64,000 nt of DNA from Lachnospiraceae bacterium (GTDB taxonomy: Bacteria; Bacillota; Clostridia; Lachnospirales; Lachnospiraceae): positions 1 to 64,000 of the forward strand of contig JAFYWF010000063.1 in NCBI GenBank assembly GCA_017558145.1, given 5' to 3'. The notes beneath the pieces were generated by a model. That model worked only from the letters and a program-made list of their open reading frames with translations. It had not been told where the DNA came from and did not search any database. The position numbers were made by a program, and so were the translations under genes. Below are positions 36,310 through 46,470 of this stretch, in pieces; position 1 is the stretch's first letter, and every line of letters starts with the position of its first letter.

Positions 36310-37753
36310 GTTTATCTTCAGGTTGTGGTTGCACTTTATCTGTAGGGAAACGAAAAATAAGTCTGGAAAGAGCTTTTGGGCATAACGGATATAGTGGCCA
36401 TAGATAGTGAGAAGTAGAAAACACAGGAGTAGTGATGATGGAAATCAGAATTAATAATAAACCTATAGCAAATCCCCATTTGGCAAAAAATCCTGTCATT
36501 AAGATTAAAAATAAGCGAAATATTTTAACGGCATCTGCCAGCTCCACACTGGCGATTCCAAGAGAAGAGAGCAAGGTGGCTGCTCCATAAAAAATCACTT
36601 CTTCATTTGTCCATTGTAAAGAAATTGCCATGTCTCCAAGTAACAATCCACCTACAATGGCAAAGGCACCGGAGTAAGCATTAGAGGCATGAGCAGAAGC
36701 ATATTTAAATAAATCTAATCCCAATTCAACAAATAGTACGTACACAAAGATGGCGGTAGGTTGGAAGGTGTCAGGTATCATACCTTGTAAAAATCCTGGA
36801 AGTAATTCCGGCTGTAAGCAGAACAATAAAAATAAAGGCATGAGAAAAAGACTGATAAAAAAACAAACCAATCGAACCAGTCGTGTATAAGTGCCTACCA
36901 ATGGACTTTTGTAATAGTCTTCCGGACTTTGTGTAAATTGGAATAAATGGCAAGGAAGTACTAAGGCAAAAGGAGAAGTATCCACCATAAGCAGAATATA
37001 ACCTTCTGCCAGATAACTACAGGCTACATCCGGGCGGGCAGTAAGAAAGGCAGATGGCATAGGATGCAGCAATGATTTTTTGATTAACAATTCTTGTAAG
37101 CTATGAATCCCCATTGTGAGGGAGCTGGTGTTGATATTTTTCAATTGTTTTTGCAGTGTTTTTAAAAATTTATCATCACATTGATTTTCTAAATAAGCAA
37201 TCGCTACATCTGTGTTACTAAAGGTTCCGATTTGGGTGAGGGAAAAAGTAAGTCCCGGATAGCGGAGTCTTCTTCGAATTAAGTTACAGTTAGTTAAAAG
37301 CGTTTCAGTAAACCCATCTTTTGCTCCTTGAATTACGCGTTCTGTATCCGGTTCTTCTATACTACGTGTGGGATATTTGCGAGTATCAATAATTAGTCCT
37401 TGTTCATATCCATCCATCAATAGGATACAAGGACCACAAAGAAGGTTATGAAGCATTTCGGTAGGGGAACTAGAGAAGGTTATCTGAGCGTAGAAAAATT
37501 GATCTTTTACATATTGGGGTAAAGAGGATGTTTGTTTGGCGCCTGCCTGAAAATCGATTGCTTCAATATCAGCAAAAAGCCATTGAATTGTTTGAAGATC
37601 GCACATTCCGTTGATAGCCAGGAAATAACAAGAAGTAGAACCTAGTGTAATATCACGGGTAATGATATCGAAACTTTTTCCAATGGGAAGAAGTTGGTGA
37701 AACAATGCAATGTTCTTTTTGAGGCTTGGATATAGTTTTAATGGAATTGACAT
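36299..37753 (-). CDS. SpoVAF/GerAA-family spore germination protein
   Basis: A 484-residue inner spore membrane protein. Residues 1-270 form the two-part soluble domain of the GerA family (FDIITRDITLGSTSCYFLAINGM and PDVACSYLAEGYILLMVDTSPFALVLP are typical); residues about 285-455 hold five or so transmembrane helices with the conserved QPTAIFVYVLFVELGLDLFKYASAH and GGLLLGDMAI segments. The glycine-rich helix and lack of GerAB/AC partners favour SpoVAF or a solo GerA subunit over a complete nutrient receptor. The gene converges with the Csp-like subtilase and follows lspA on the minus strand. Confidence 0.85.
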   Translation of the reverse strand: MSIPLKLYPSLKKNIALFHQLLPIGKSFDIITRDITLGSTSCYFLAINGMCDLQTIQWLFADIEAIDFQAGAKQTSSLPQYVKDQFFYAQITFSSSPTEMLHNLLCGPCILLMDGYEQGLIIDTRKYPTRSIEEPDTERVIQGAKDGFTETLLTNCNLIRRRLRYPGLTFSLTQIGTFSNTDVAIAYLENQCDDKFLKTLQKQLKNINTSSLTMGIHSLQELLIKKSLLHPMPSAFLTARPDVACSYLAEGYILLMVDTSPFALVLPCHLFQFTQSPEDYYKSPLVGTYTRLVRLVCFFISLFLMPLFLLFCLQPELLPGFLQGMIPDTFQPTAIFVYVLFVELGLDLFKYASAHASNAYSGAFAIVGGLLLGDMAISLQWTNEEVIFYGAATLLSSLGIASVELADAVKIFRLFLILMTGFFAKWGFAIGLLLILISIITTPVFSTSHYLWPLYPLCPKALSRLIFRFPTDKVQPQPEDKHRC

Positions 37754-37774
37754 AGGTACCTCCTAAAGTCTCTG

Positions 37775-38227
37775 TTAAAAGTGTTCTGTTTTCAGTACCA
37801 CTAATAGTGTTCCGATCAAAATACAAAAGTCAGAAATATTAAATACAATACGATTAAACTTTTCAAAAGGAGTACAAAAAGAAAAATAATCAATAACATG
37901 ATTTCTGCTCAGTCGATCATAAGTATTGCTAAAAGCCCCACCCAAAAGTAGGGATAAGCCTAACTTTAAAATATAATTCCCTTTTTGAAATAAAGTAATC
38001 ATGAAGAAAATACCAATGAGACAAGTGAATAAAATAGATATTAAATGCAGTAATTTCCTTTGGTATTGCATGATATTCAAAAAAGCACCGGGATTGTGGT
38101 ATTTGCGAACACGGATTTTGTCATGAAATAAATAGGTTTGTTTTTTATCATCATAAACGGCCTCTATATAATTTTTTGTTTTCCATTCAAAAATAATAAT
38201 ACAAATAATAAGTAAAATAAAAATCAT
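37775..38227 (-). CDS. lspA: Lipoprotein signal peptidase II (divergent)
   Basis: A 150-residue, four-helix aspartyl protease that removes signal peptides from prolipoproteins. The catalytic pair is Asp104 in GGAFSNTYDRL and Asp133 in FNISDFC, and the HNPGAF motif (44-49) is also present, so it should be active. It is divergent: NTYDR replaces the usual NLIDR, and a basic segment follows helix 1. Its placement 21 bases upstream of the germination gene on the same strand suggests a sporulation-linked copy; the MetQ-like lipoprotein gene is divergent from it. Confidence 0.88.
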   Translation of the reverse strand: MIFILLIICIIIFEWKTKNYIEAVYDDKKQTYLFHDKIRVRKYHNPGAFLNIMQYQRKLLHLISILFTCLIGIFFMITLFQKGNYILKLGLSLLLGGAFSNTYDRLSRNHVIDYFSFCTPFEKFNRIVFNISDFCILIGTLLVVLKTEHF

Positions 38228-38430
38228 GACATGCTCCTTTAAAATAATTCTAATTCCATCAATACCAAGATAGATACATGGATTTAAGGAATAATTAACT
38301 TACAAATAGTATATCCCATTTTTCTTATTTCAACTATCGAATTCTAATGAAGTTAGTATACAAAATTTAAAATCTTTGGTACAATCTGAAAAGATATGAG
38401 TTTATAGAAAAGTTGGGAGATATATATAAT

Positions 38431-39474
38431 ATGAAAAAGAGATTTCAATATAGATTAACCTTGTTGATGTTGGGAGCCATTTTTATGACAGGATGTGCTG
38501 GTGCGAAGGAAACCAACGCAGAAACAAAGGAAGTTGTAAAAGAGGCGGTAGCATTTCCACAAGCTGGTGAAGGAAGTGAAGCATTTGTGGAGGGGGCAGT
38601 TGACGTAGAAAGTAATAGCGAAGAACAAATGCAGGCTTCAGAAAGTAGTGAAAATGAAGCAACAGTAGAAACAGGGAAAGAAGATTCTAAAAAGAATCAA
38701 AAAGCTACCAATGGTTCTATAAAAGTAGCAACCGTAGGAAGTCCTAATATAGAAATTTTACAGCAAGCAGGTGTTTTTTTAGCGGAGAAAGGATATCAGT
38801 TAGAGATAGAAGTTTGTGAAGATTATCTGACACCTAATCAAAAGGTAGTGGAAGGAGTCGTAGATTGTAATTACTATCAGCATGAAGCTTTTATGGAACG
38901 ATATAATATTGAGCATCAGACAACTCTCGCGGAAGTGGATAAGGTTTATTATGAACCGATGGTAATTTTAAGTAAGAAAATTGGAGATCTTACAGAAGTG
39001 GCTAAAGGAATGAAGGTTGCTGTTTCAAATAATCCAACAGCAGTGGCAAGAGCTCTTTGGTTATTGCAAGATGTAGAACTTCTTACACTGATGAGTGATG
39101 CAGATATGAATACGGTAAAAGATGATATTGCAGAAAATCCTAATGGATTGGAATTCGTTTTTGTAGATGAGAATCAGTTATTAGAACAATTAGATGTAGC
39201 AGATTTCGTAGTATGTGCAAAAGGATTTGCTATGCAAGAGGCGATAAATATTAGAGATATGTTGTTGGCAGAAGAAAAGAGTGACTCCATGATGGCGCAG
39301 AAACTGGCTCAGATTATTGTAGCAGCAGATGCCGGGAATCAGAAAGCAAAGGTACTAAAGGAAGTCTTAGAATCTGAGGAAATGAAGCAATTTATTGCAA
39401 CGAAATATCAAGGTAGTATTTGTGTAGTAGAAGAAGCTGTAGAAGAAAGTAAAGAGGCAGAAAATGCTGAATAA
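38431..39474 (+). CDS. MetQ/NlpA-like substrate-binding lipoprotein
   Basis: About 347 residues with a lipoprotein signal peptide ending FMTGC (Cys22), an acidic Ser/Glu-rich spacer (about 25-95), then a periplasmic-binding fold of the MetQ type: IKVATVGSPNIEILQQAG, VDCNYYQHEAFMERY, VAVSNNPTAVARALWLL. MetQ proteins feed D/L-methionine to the MetNI importer, but no metN or metI is present and the long spacer is unusual, so the ligand is open. ATG 38431 with GGGAGA is chosen over ATG 38413. The stop overlaps the next gene by 11 bases. Confidence 0.85.
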   Translation: MKKRFQYRLTLLMLGAIFMTGCAGAKETNAETKEVVKEAVAFPQAGEGSEAFVEGAVDVESNSEEQMQASESSENEATVETGKEDSKKNQKATNGSIKVATVGSPNIEILQQAGVFLAEKGYQLEIEVCEDYLTPNQKVVEGVVDCNYYQHEAFMERYNIEHQTTLAEVDKVYYEPMVILSKKIGDLTEVAKGMKVAVSNNPTAVARALWLLQDVELLTLMSDADMNTVKDDIAENPNGLEFVFVDENQLLEQLDVADFVVCAKGFAMQEAINIRDMLLAEEKSDSMMAQKLAQIIVAADAGNQKAKVLKEVLESEEMKQFIATKYQGSICVVEEAVEESKEAENAE

Positions 39475-41203
39475 AGTGAAAAAAAATTGGGTGATATATT
39501 TCATAATGGGTTTAGCATTGCTTCAGGTGCTAATGTTCACTTTGTGGGGAGAACATAGTTTTATTGCCATTCATGATAACTTAGATTTATTTGTAGCCCA
39601 TAATACACTTATGAAAAATCAGGGGATTTTCTTCGGAAAGGCAAAAGAAGCTTTTCTGGTGGGCGGTGTAAGCCGTAATCTCTTAGGAAGTGAATTTTCA
39701 TTTTATAATATTTTATATTATATATTTGCACCTTATACAGCGTATGTTATTGGTTACTTTTTGAAGTTAGGAATTGGTTTTTTCTCTTTTGTGGTTTTAT
39801 CGAAAGAAATCTGGGGAGAAAAGTTCGAAAATTATAAAAACTTAAATTATTTGGTAGCCGCAGCATTTTGTGTGATTCCGGTTTTTCCGGCATATGGATT
39901 AGCGTTTGTGTCGGTACCGTTGGTAGTATATTTATTAGTGAAAATATACCGTGAGCCAAAACCATTGTGGTATGGATTATTATTCTTGTATCCTTTGATT
40001 TCTTATTTTTCTTATTTTGGAATTTTTATTTTAGGATATATGATGCTGGCATTTTTGTATATGTGCATCAAGGAGAGAAAGATTTTATTTTCTTATGGAT
40101 TATCCATTGTTGTTTTGGCTGCAGGATATATTACATGGGAATACCGTTTGTTTATGGAAATTCTATTAAGCGACACTGTAACCATACGAGAAAGTATGGC
40201 TATGATGGATGTTAGCCTTGTACAGATGTTTGCGGACATGGTAAAAGTTATGGTAGATCCCGGATTTCATGCACAGGATTCTCACAGTTATTGGATTATG
40301 CCGGTAACAATTTTCATGTTGGTATTCATTAATTTTGAATTTGTGAAAAAGAAACAGTGGAGTAAAATTGGACAAAGTCCAATGAATTTTATATTTTTAT
40401 GTATTGTATTTAATTGTCTTGTATATGGATTATATGAGTTAAAAGTGGTACAGCAATTAGTAGAAACTTTGTTGCCACCATTAAAAGGTTTTCAGTTTAA
40501 CAGGACTATTTTCTTTAATCCATTTTTATGGTATTTCTTATTTTTCTTAATTTTAAAAGAGCTATATGACAGATATGCTAAAAATAAACTTAAAAATATT
40601 GGTATTTATGCTATAGCGGTGGGAGGAATTTTGGTATGTATGTTTTTCCCACAAGTTTATAATGACTTTTATAGCAATTGTTATCATCATGCTTTTGAAA
40701 TTTTAAAAGGAACACCAAGTACACAGCTGTCTTTCGAGCAGTTTTATTCCGAAGATTTGTTTGAAAAAATCAAAGAAGAGATTGATTATGATGGGCAATG
40801 GGCAGCAGCCTATGGCATGCATCCTGCGGTATTGCAGTACAATGGGATAGCAACCTTAGATGGTTATTTAGGATTATACAGTGAAGAATACAAACAACAA
40901 TTTGGAAAACTTATTGCACCTGCTTTAGATGGAAGTGAAGAATTTAGAACTACTTTTTGGGAATCAGGTATTCGCGCCTATCTTTATTCCGGTGCAGGCG
41001 AAAATACCTACCAGCCATTAAAAGAACTGAATCTTGTAGATGATAAATTATATATTGATGGTGATGTATTTAGAGAAATGGATGGAACCTATATTTTCTC
41101 CAGAATTGAAATTAGTAATGCAGATGAGCTTGGCTTAGAGTTAGTGGGAAAATACACGCATGAATCCTCTCCATATATCATATTTGTATATGGGAATAAG
41201 TAA
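39464..41203 (+). CDS. Polytopic membrane protein, DUF6044/YkoS-like
   Basis: A 579-residue protein with about ten to eleven transmembrane helices in the first 400 residues and a soluble extracellular C-terminal domain of about 170 residues. The early FIAIHDNLDLFVAHNTLM motif, just after helix 1, holds the acidic residues seen in GT-C-like and YfhO-like glycosyl-lipid enzymes, and I associate the whole with DUF6044 (YkoS). A lipid-linked sugar transferase is possible, not proved. It overlaps the MetQ-like gene, so the two are co-translated; why is unclear. Confidence 0.7.
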   Translation: MLNKVKKNWVIYFIMGLALLQVLMFTLWGEHSFIAIHDNLDLFVAHNTLMKNQGIFFGKAKEAFLVGGVSRNLLGSEFSFYNILYYIFAPYTAYVIGYFLKLGIGFFSFVVLSKEIWGEKFENYKNLNYLVAAAFCVIPVFPAYGLAFVSVPLVVYLLVKIYREPKPLWYGLLFLYPLISYFSYFGIFILGYMMLAFLYMCIKERKILFSYGLSIVVLAAGYITWEYRLFMEILLSDTVTIRESMAMMDVSLVQMFADMVKVMVDPGFHAQDSHSYWIMPVTIFMLVFINFEFVKKKQWSKIGQSPMNFIFLCIVFNCLVYGLYELKVVQQLVETLLPPLKGFQFNRTIFFNPFLWYFLFFLILKELYDRYAKNKLKNIGIYAIAVGGILVCMFFPQVYNDFYSNCYHHAFEILKGTPSTQLSFEQFYSEDLFEKIKEEIDYDGQWAAAYGMHPAVLQYNGIATLDGYLGLYSEEYKQQFGKLIAPALDGSEEFRTTFWESGIRAYLYSGAGENTYQPLKELNLVDDKLYIDGDVFREMDGTYIFSRIEISNADELGLELVGKYTHESSPYIIFVYGNK

Positions 41204-41273
41204 TTGTTGAGATGTGAAATCCAATTAAAAAAATAATAATACAAAATAAGTCACGATGATTTATAAGAGAATT

Positions 41274-41307
41274 AAAAAATGTTGAAGTATATGATTCAAC
41301 ATTTTTT
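41274..41307. terminator. Bidirectional terminator after the polytopic protein gene
   Basis: AAAAAATGTTGAA and TTCAACATTTTTT form a 13-bp stem with an 8-base loop. A-run on the left and T-run on the right make it a terminator on both strands. A second partial copy of the right arm (TTCAACATTTTT) follows at once. Confidence 0.85.
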
Positions 41308-41358
41308 AATTCAACATTTTTATATCTTAAAATGATATTTTGAATTATGAAATAAAAC

Positions 41359-41536
41359 AGGGCTGTTTGAAATGTATAAGCGTTCTTATAATTCCAACTT
41401 GTACGCCTTTGTGAGACATTGTCTGTAAGAAACGAACAATAGCTACTTGTAGCTAATTGTACGTAGCTTACAGACAATGTAACTCGCAAGAGCGAACAAG
41501 GGAATTATAAAACGCGACTACATTCAAAACAGCCCG
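41359..41536. repeat. MITE-like long imperfect inverted repeat
   Basis: About 178 bases fold back on themselves almost completely. The left end GGGCTGTTTGAA matches the right end (read in reverse) GGGCTGTTTTGAA, and inner blocks such as ACATTGTCTGTAAG, TATAATTCC and GAACAAT-type segments also pair, with AGCTACTTGTAGCT at the centre. There is no coding frame. It looks like a non-autonomous mobile element or an intergenic repeat family. It lies between converging genes. Confidence 0.75.
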
Positions 41537-41554
41537 TCCTTTAATCACTAACCC

Positions 41555-43135
41555 TTAATCAACTTCATTTCCTTCATTCTTTTCAGAGGAAGTTTCATGA
41601 TATTCTTTTTCTGTATTTACACTCCAAATATTATCCTTGTTTTTGGTACCGGATAAAATGTTTTTAACGGTTTCAAAAGAAGTACACATAGAGTGGTCGA
41701 TATTGTTGTAGCGATGCTGACCATTACGTCCAACACAATATAAATTATCAATAGATTTTAAGTAATCTACTAATGTGTCAATTTCGTCATATGTATCGAA
41801 GTAAGCAGGATATGCTTTCTTAACTTTTTCCATATGAGTATCAATGACTTCATCGGCACTGTCAATAAGACCTAACTTAATCATTTCTTCTACACCGAAT
41901 TTGGAGAACTCTTCTTCTGTCATATTCCAGAATTCGTCACCTTCAAATACGAAGTATTCCAAACCAATCCAAACAGTATTTTCCAAATCTTTGATCATAT
42001 AAGGAGACCAGTTGTTGTAAATTTGGAAACGACCTAATTTTACTTTTCTATCCTGTACATATACCCAACAGTCAGGAACAATGTTGCTTACTGTTTTTAA
42101 GTTGGTTTTATTTTCTAATTTAATCTTAGGAACTAAAACACCTAAGGTCATGTAATCACGATAAGGAAGTCCTTTAGCAATTCTTGCAGGATCTGCAGGA
42201 ACGTCGTTCATACCTGCTACTAAATCTTTTACAGGCATAGAGGAGATAATGTAATCACCTTCTACAGTCACTTCTTTACCATCTTTTTCATAAGTGAGAC
42301 CGGTTAGAACATTGTCTGCATTTTTATGAATTTTAGTAACTTTAGCGTTTTTGTAAATAGTACCACCAAGTTTTTCGATTTCATCTGCGGTTACTTCCCA
42401 CAACTGACCCGGACCTAATTTAGGATATTTAAATTCTTCGATTAAAGAGGTTTCTACCTTACGGTTTTTCTTGTTAAAGATTTTACCAAAGATATCTTTG
42501 ATAATTGCAACGATAGATAAACCTTTTACACGCTGAGCACCCCAGGAAGCATCGATTTCACGTGGATGACGTCCCCAAAGGTTTTCTGTGTAGTATTCAA
42601 AGAACATGGAATATAATTTACGGCCAAAACGATTGATGTAGAAATTTTCCAAATTATCTTCAGGTTTCTTGAAAATCATTGCCCATACGTAGCTGATACC
42701 TACCTGAATCGTTTTGATTAATCCCATATTTTTAAAGGTTTCCGGTTTTAAGGAAATTGGGTAATCATAAAATTTTTCATCAAAATAAATACGGGATACA
42801 CGACGACGCATTAACATAACACGATCTTCTTTTTCAGGGTCCGGTCCGCCTTTTACAAGAGGCATTGGACGGCTAAGAAGAATGTCGTCATAAGTAGGAT
42901 GTCCCTGCATTGGAAGCATTTCATCCCACCATTTATTTACTTCCGGAATTTTAGAGAAGAAACGATGTCCTCCCATATCCATACGGTTTCCGTTATAATT
43001 TACTGTTTTAGAGATACCACCGAATGTATCGCTTTCTTCAAAAACAATAACTTCGATGTCTTTTGATTGTTTTAACAATTCATAGGCTGCTGTCAGACCG
43101 GCAGGGCCACCGCCTATAATAAGCGCTTTCTTCAT
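41555..43135 (-). CDS. FAD-dependent oxidoreductase, UDP-galactopyranose-mutase-like
   Basis: A 526-residue flavoprotein of the amine-oxidase/protoporphyrinogen-oxidase-like superfamily. It begins with the dinucleotide-binding [17 protein letters not shown], followed by [14 protein letters not shown] and [10 protein letters not shown], and ends with a second FAD contact ([21 protein letters not shown]). The GGHRFF and RYNNIDHSM motifs resemble sugar-nucleotide mutases and related enzymes encoded near wall polysaccharide clusters, so a UDP-sugar substrate is plausible. ATG 43135 with AGAAAGGA is chosen over ATG 43219. It is transcribed toward the MITE-like repeat. Confidence 0.85.
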   Translation of the reverse strand: MKKALIIGGGPAGLTAAYELLKQSKDIEVIVFEESDTFGGISKTVNYNGNRMDMGGHRFFSKIPEVNKWWDEMLPMQGHPTYDDILLSRPMPLVKGGPDPEKEDRVMLMRRRVSRIYFDEKFYDYPISLKPETFKNMGLIKTIQVGISYVWAMIFKKPEDNLENFYINRFGRKLYSMFFEYYTENLWGRHPREIDASWGAQRVKGLSIVAIIKDIFGKIFNKKNRKVETSLIEEFKYPKLGPGQLWEVTADEIEKLGGTIYKNAKVTKIHKNADNVLTGLTYEKDGKEVTVEGDYIISSMPVKDLVAGMNDVPADPARIAKGLPYRDYMTLGVLVPKIKLENKTNLKTVSNIVPDCWVYVQDRKVKLGRFQIYNNWSPYMIKDLENTVWIGLEYFVFEGDEFWNMTEEEFSKFGVEEMIKLGLIDSADEVIDTHMEKVKKAYPAYFDTYDEIDTLVDYLKSIDNLYCVGRNGQHRYNNIDHSMCTSFETVKNILSGTKNKDNIWSVNTEKEYHETSSEKNEGNEVD

Positions 43136-43341
43136 TGAGTATAAATCCTTTCTGTCTACGAATTCATTGCAAAATGATTTACGTACATAGTTAAAATATA
43201 GTTTAGCATAGCAGGGCATATTTTACAAATTTTTTCTTTCTCTTTCGTAGAAAAAAATAATAATAAAAAATAATAAAGAGAATAGTATTTTTTATACGTA
43301 TTTATAAAATCAGAAAATGAAGGGGATTAAGGGCTGTTTCC

Positions 43342-43370
43342 TTGCTTTTTAAAAAAAGCAGTGATATAAT
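43342..43370 (+). promoter_or_regulatory. Sigma-A-type promoter of ptb-buk
   Basis: TTGCTT (43342-43347) and TATAAT (43365-43370) are spaced by 17 bases, 75 bases before ptb. The remaining 43136-43444 gap between the divergent genes is plain AT-rich sequence. Confidence 0.75.
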
Positions 43371-43444
43371 TTTAACAATTGAGTTAGAAAACTCAAAATG
43401 AAAGCTTAAAAAATCATTAAGAAAAGACAATAAGGAGCGGACAA

Positions 43445-44362
43445 ATGAGCAAAGGTTTTGATGGATTAATTGAAAAGGTTAGCACCTGTGGCGTGAAAAA
43501 AGTAGCAGTAGCAGTAGCCCAGGATGCTCATGTTTTGGAAGCAGTAAGAGCAGCAAAAGAAAGAAAAATTGCAGAAGCTATTTTAGTAGGTAACAAAGTA
43601 AAAATCGAAGAAGTAGCAGCAAGCATTAACATGGATTTAACAGGATATGAAATCATCCATGAAGAAAATGATTATGAAGCGGCATTAAAAGCAGTATCTT
43701 TAGTAAGTTCCGGAAAAGCTGATATGTATATGAAAGGTTTAGTAGATACAAAATCTTTCTTAAAGAGTATCTTAGACAAAGAAGTTGGACTTCGTACTGG
43801 TAGACCATTATCTCACGTAGCAGTATTTGAAGTAAAAGGTTATGAACAGTTATTATTTTTAACAGACGTAGCATTTATGACATATCCAACTTTAGAAGAC
43901 AAAGCAAACATCATTGCTAACACAGTAGAAGTTGCACACGCATGTGGAGTAGAATGTCCTAAGGTTGCACCTCTTGCAGCAGTAGAAGTAGTAAATCCTA
44001 AAATGCCTGCGACAGTAGAAGCTGCAGAATTAACTAAGATGAATGAAGAAGGAAAAATCACAGGTTGTATCGTAGATGGACCATTATCTTTAGACCTTGC
44101 AATCGATCCTGAAGCAGCAGCACACAAAGGTGCAGAAGGCAGAAAAATTGTTGGTGATGCAGACGTTCTTCTTTTCCCTGATATTCATGCAGGTAATCTT
44201 GTTTACAAATGTCTTGTACACACAGCAGAAGTAAAGAATGGTTGTATTTTAACAGGAACTAAGGCACCGGCAATCCTTACAAGCCGTTCAGATTCTTTTG
44301 AAACAAAAGTAAATTCTATCGCTCTTGCAGCAGTTGTTGCAGAAGCAATGAAAGCAAACTAA
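43445..44362 (+). CDS. ptb: Phosphate butyryltransferase
   Basis: Converts butyryl-CoA and phosphate to butyryl-phosphate and CoA, the penultimate step of butyrate formation. The 305-residue length and motifs (GLVDTKSFLKSILD, RPLSHVAVFEV, FLTDVAFMTYPTLEDKANI, GCIVDGPLSLDLAI and FPDIHAGNLVYK) fit the Ptb branch of the phosphate acetyl/butyryltransferase family rather than Pta. Codon use is strongly biased, suggesting high expression. AAGGAG precedes the ATG and buk follows 111 bases downstream. Confidence 0.93.
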   Translation: MSKGFDGLIEKVSTCGVKKVAVAVAQDAHVLEAVRAAKERKIAEAILVGNKVKIEEVAASINMDLTGYEIIHEENDYEAALKAVSLVSSGKADMYMKGLVDTKSFLKSILDKEVGLRTGRPLSHVAVFEVKGYEQLLFLTDVAFMTYPTLEDKANIIANTVEVAHACGVECPKVAPLAAVEVVNPKMPATVEAAELTKMNEEGKITGCIVDGPLSLDLAIDPEAAAHKGAEGRKIVGDADVLLFPDIHAGNLVYKCLVHTAEVKNGCILTGTKAPAILTSRSDSFETKVNSIALAAVVAEAMKAN

Positions 44363-44473
44363 GATATTTTTAAGTACATAATATAGTTTGTGCAAATTAT
44401 TCATGTAAAATACAGCGTATGAAGAAGTAGGAAAAACGCTGAAAAGAAAATATATATTAAGGAGATAAGTATT

Positions 44474-45541
44474 ATGGCAATTAAAAGCTTAATTATTAAT
44501 CCAGGTTCCACATCTACAAAAATTGGTGTATTCGAAGACGAAACATTACTTTTTGAAAAAACATTAAGACATTCCACAGAGGAAATCGCGCAGTATGCAA
44601 CTATCGCAGACCAGAAAGATTTTAGAAAAGAAATCATTACAAACTGTCTTGCAGAAAATGATTGCGATATCAAATCTTTAAATATGGTAGTAGGCCGTGG
44701 TGGTATGTTAAAAGCAATTCCGGGTGGTACATATGAAGTAACTGACGCATTACTTGCTGATTTAAAAGTAGGTGTTCAGGGACAGCATGCTAGTAACCTT
44801 GGTGGTATGTTAGCAAGAGAAATTGGGGATGAAATCGGTGTTCCTTCTTACATCGTTGACCCTGTAGTAGTAGATGAATTATGTCCTGTAGCAAGATATT
44901 CCGGAGTTCCGGAACTCCCAAGAACAAGTGTATTCCATGCATTAAACCAGAAAGCGGTTGCAAAACGTTATGCAAAAGAAAATGGAAAAGCTTATGAAGA
45001 TTGCAACTTAATCGTTGTTCATATGGGTGGTGGTGTTTCCGTAGGTGCTCATACAGGCGGACGTATCATTGATGTATTTAACGCTCTTGATGGTGATGGT
45101 GCATTCTCTCCAGAACGTGCAGGTGGAGTTCCAACAGGTGCATTAATTAAAATGTGCTTCAGCGGACAGTATACACAGCAGGAAGTTTACAAAAAAATCG
45201 TAGGTAACGGTGGTTTCAATGCTTACATGGGAACTAACGATATGCGTGAAGTTGAAACTAAAGTAAATGCCGGTGATCCAAAAGCTACTGAAGTTTGTAA
45301 TGCATTTATTTTCCAGGTATCCAAAGACATCGGATCCATGGCTTGTGTATTAAAAGGAAAAGTTGATGCTATCGTTGTTACTGGCGGTATTGCTTATGAC
45401 AAAAACGTTATGCGTGGCTTAAAAGAAGCATGTGAATGGATTGCTCCAATGACAGTTTATCCAGGTGAAGACGAATTACTTGCTCTTGTACAGGGTGGTT
45501 TACGTGTTCTTAACGGAGAAGAAGCTGCAAAAGAATATTAA
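44474..45541 (+). CDS. buk: Butyrate kinase
   Basis: Completes butyrate formation by converting butyryl-phosphate and ADP to butyrate and ATP. The 355-residue ASKHA-fold protein has the acetokinase-family signatures [15 protein letters not shown] at 5-19, [20 protein letters not shown] in the middle and [16 protein letters not shown] near the end. Its length and pairing with ptb distinguish it from acetate kinase. Ptb-Buk marks the organism as one of the butyrate producers using the kinase rather than the CoA-transferase route. Confidence 0.96.
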   Translation: MAIKSLIINPGSTSTKIGVFEDETLLFEKTLRHSTEEIAQYATIADQKDFRKEIITNCLAENDCDIKSLNMVVGRGGMLKAIPGGTYEVTDALLADLKVGVQGQHASNLGGMLAREIGDEIGVPSYIVDPVVVDELCPVARYSGVPELPRTSVFHALNQKAVAKRYAKENGKAYEDCNLIVVHMGGGVSVGAHTGGRIIDVFNALDGDGAFSPERAGGVPTGALIKMCFSGQYTQQEVYKKIVGNGGFNAYMGTNDMREVETKVNAGDPKATEVCNAFIFQVSKDIGSMACVLKGKVDAIVVTGGIAYDKNVMRGLKEACEWIAPMTVYPGEDELLALVQGGLRVLNGEEAAKEY

Positions 45542-45575
45542 AGTTAAGTAGTGTATCAGATATATTTTTTATTAT

Positions 45576-45615
45576 AAAAAAGTGCAAAAAAGATACCTTA
45601 CCCATAAAATACAAT
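45576..45615 (+). promoter_or_regulatory. GTGC-box promoter, site 1 (before FHA gene)
   Basis: AAAAAAGTGCAAAAAA at 45576-45591 is followed by GATACC and a -10-like TACAAT at 45610-45615, 28 bases after the G of GTGC. It lies 60 bases before the first FHA gene. The same arrangement recurs at the head of the other operons in this cluster. There is no usual TTGACA, so an activator or special sigma factor is implied. Confidence 0.7.
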
Positions 45616-45675
45616 AAGCTTGTTCATAAGAATTACATTCTATTGAAATAGAGAGATTTTTTAGGAGGAAGCGAT

Positions 45676-46326
45676 ATGAATCATGTATTAGTGTGGGTAG
45701 GGTATCTTTGTTTTGTTGTGGCAGGTGTGCAGGTGATTCGCTTGATAAAATTACATTATGAAGAAAAGGAAAGAAGTGAAAAAGAAGCAAAAAAATATGA
45801 ACAGGAAGCACAAAGGTTACAAGCGAAGGTTAGGTATTTAGAGGAAGAAGCCAAACGGAAGAAAATTGTGGAAGAAAAACGGAAATATTTACAAAAGAAA
45901 AAAGAGCAGCAAATCAAAAAGCAGAAATCTAATCAGCCAAACAAGGGAGTGCAGTACAAACATGGAAAGAGGAAAGACAAACACATAGATCAAAAGTACA
46001 AGGGCACTCCTGAGTTGTGGGGGGTGGCAGGAATTTATGCCAATACTTATATTACTTTAAAGAGAGAGATTTTATTTGGTAGAAGCTATAGCTGTAATTT
46101 AGTATTTCCGGAGGAAATGCCAAGAATCAGTCGAAGACATTGTTTGTTAAAATATGATAGAAACAAAGGAATGTTTTGTTTGACGGATTTGCAATCCAGC
46201 TATGGAACTTTTCTCGGAAATGGGAAAAAATTGAAGCCGGGAGAAAGTGTTTGGATGGCAGTGAATGAAGAATTTTGTTTGGGAAATGGAGAGCGATTCA
46301 GAGTAGGGGTTCGAACAGGTTCCTAA
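45676..46326 (+). CDS. Membrane-anchored FHA-domain protein
   Basis: A 216-residue protein: one N-terminal transmembrane helix (about 3-22), a long Lys/Glu/Gln-rich coiled coil (about 25-95), and a cytoplasmic FHA domain (about 125-213) with the phosphothreonine-binding residues intact: GRSYSCNLVF, ISRRHC and SSYGTFL. FHA domains dock onto threonine-phosphorylated partners, here presumably targets of the kinases at 60596 and 62111. Its FHA is very like that of the RDD-FHA protein at 53127. AGGAGG precedes the ATG, with GTGC-box site 1 upstream. It opens the signalling cluster. Confidence 0.88.
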   Translation: MNHVLVWVGYLCFVVAGVQVIRLIKLHYEEKERSEKEAKKYEQEAQRLQAKVRYLEEEAKRKKIVEEKRKYLQKKKEQQIKKQKSNQPNKGVQYKHGKRKDKHIDQKYKGTPELWGVAGIYANTYITLKREILFGRSYSCNLVFPEEMPRISRRHCLLKYDRNKGMFCLTDLQSSYGTFLGNGKKLKPGESVWMAVNEEFCLGNGERFRVGVRTGS

Positions 46327-46470
46327 GAGGGAATGAATCAGCAACTTAGAAGATAAGATGTACTATCCCCCTCTGTCAGCATATGATATAATCTTCGTAG
46401 TGTGACAAAATGATTTCGATCATTTATATATGAGGACAAAATCAGAGTATGGTTGCAGGGGGAAAAGCAC

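Noticed and set aside
44385-44420. A further GTGC box between ptb and buk (GTGCAAATTATTC)
   Set aside because: It lacks both flanking A-tracts and a correctly placed -10 hexamer, and the genes are unrelated metabolically.
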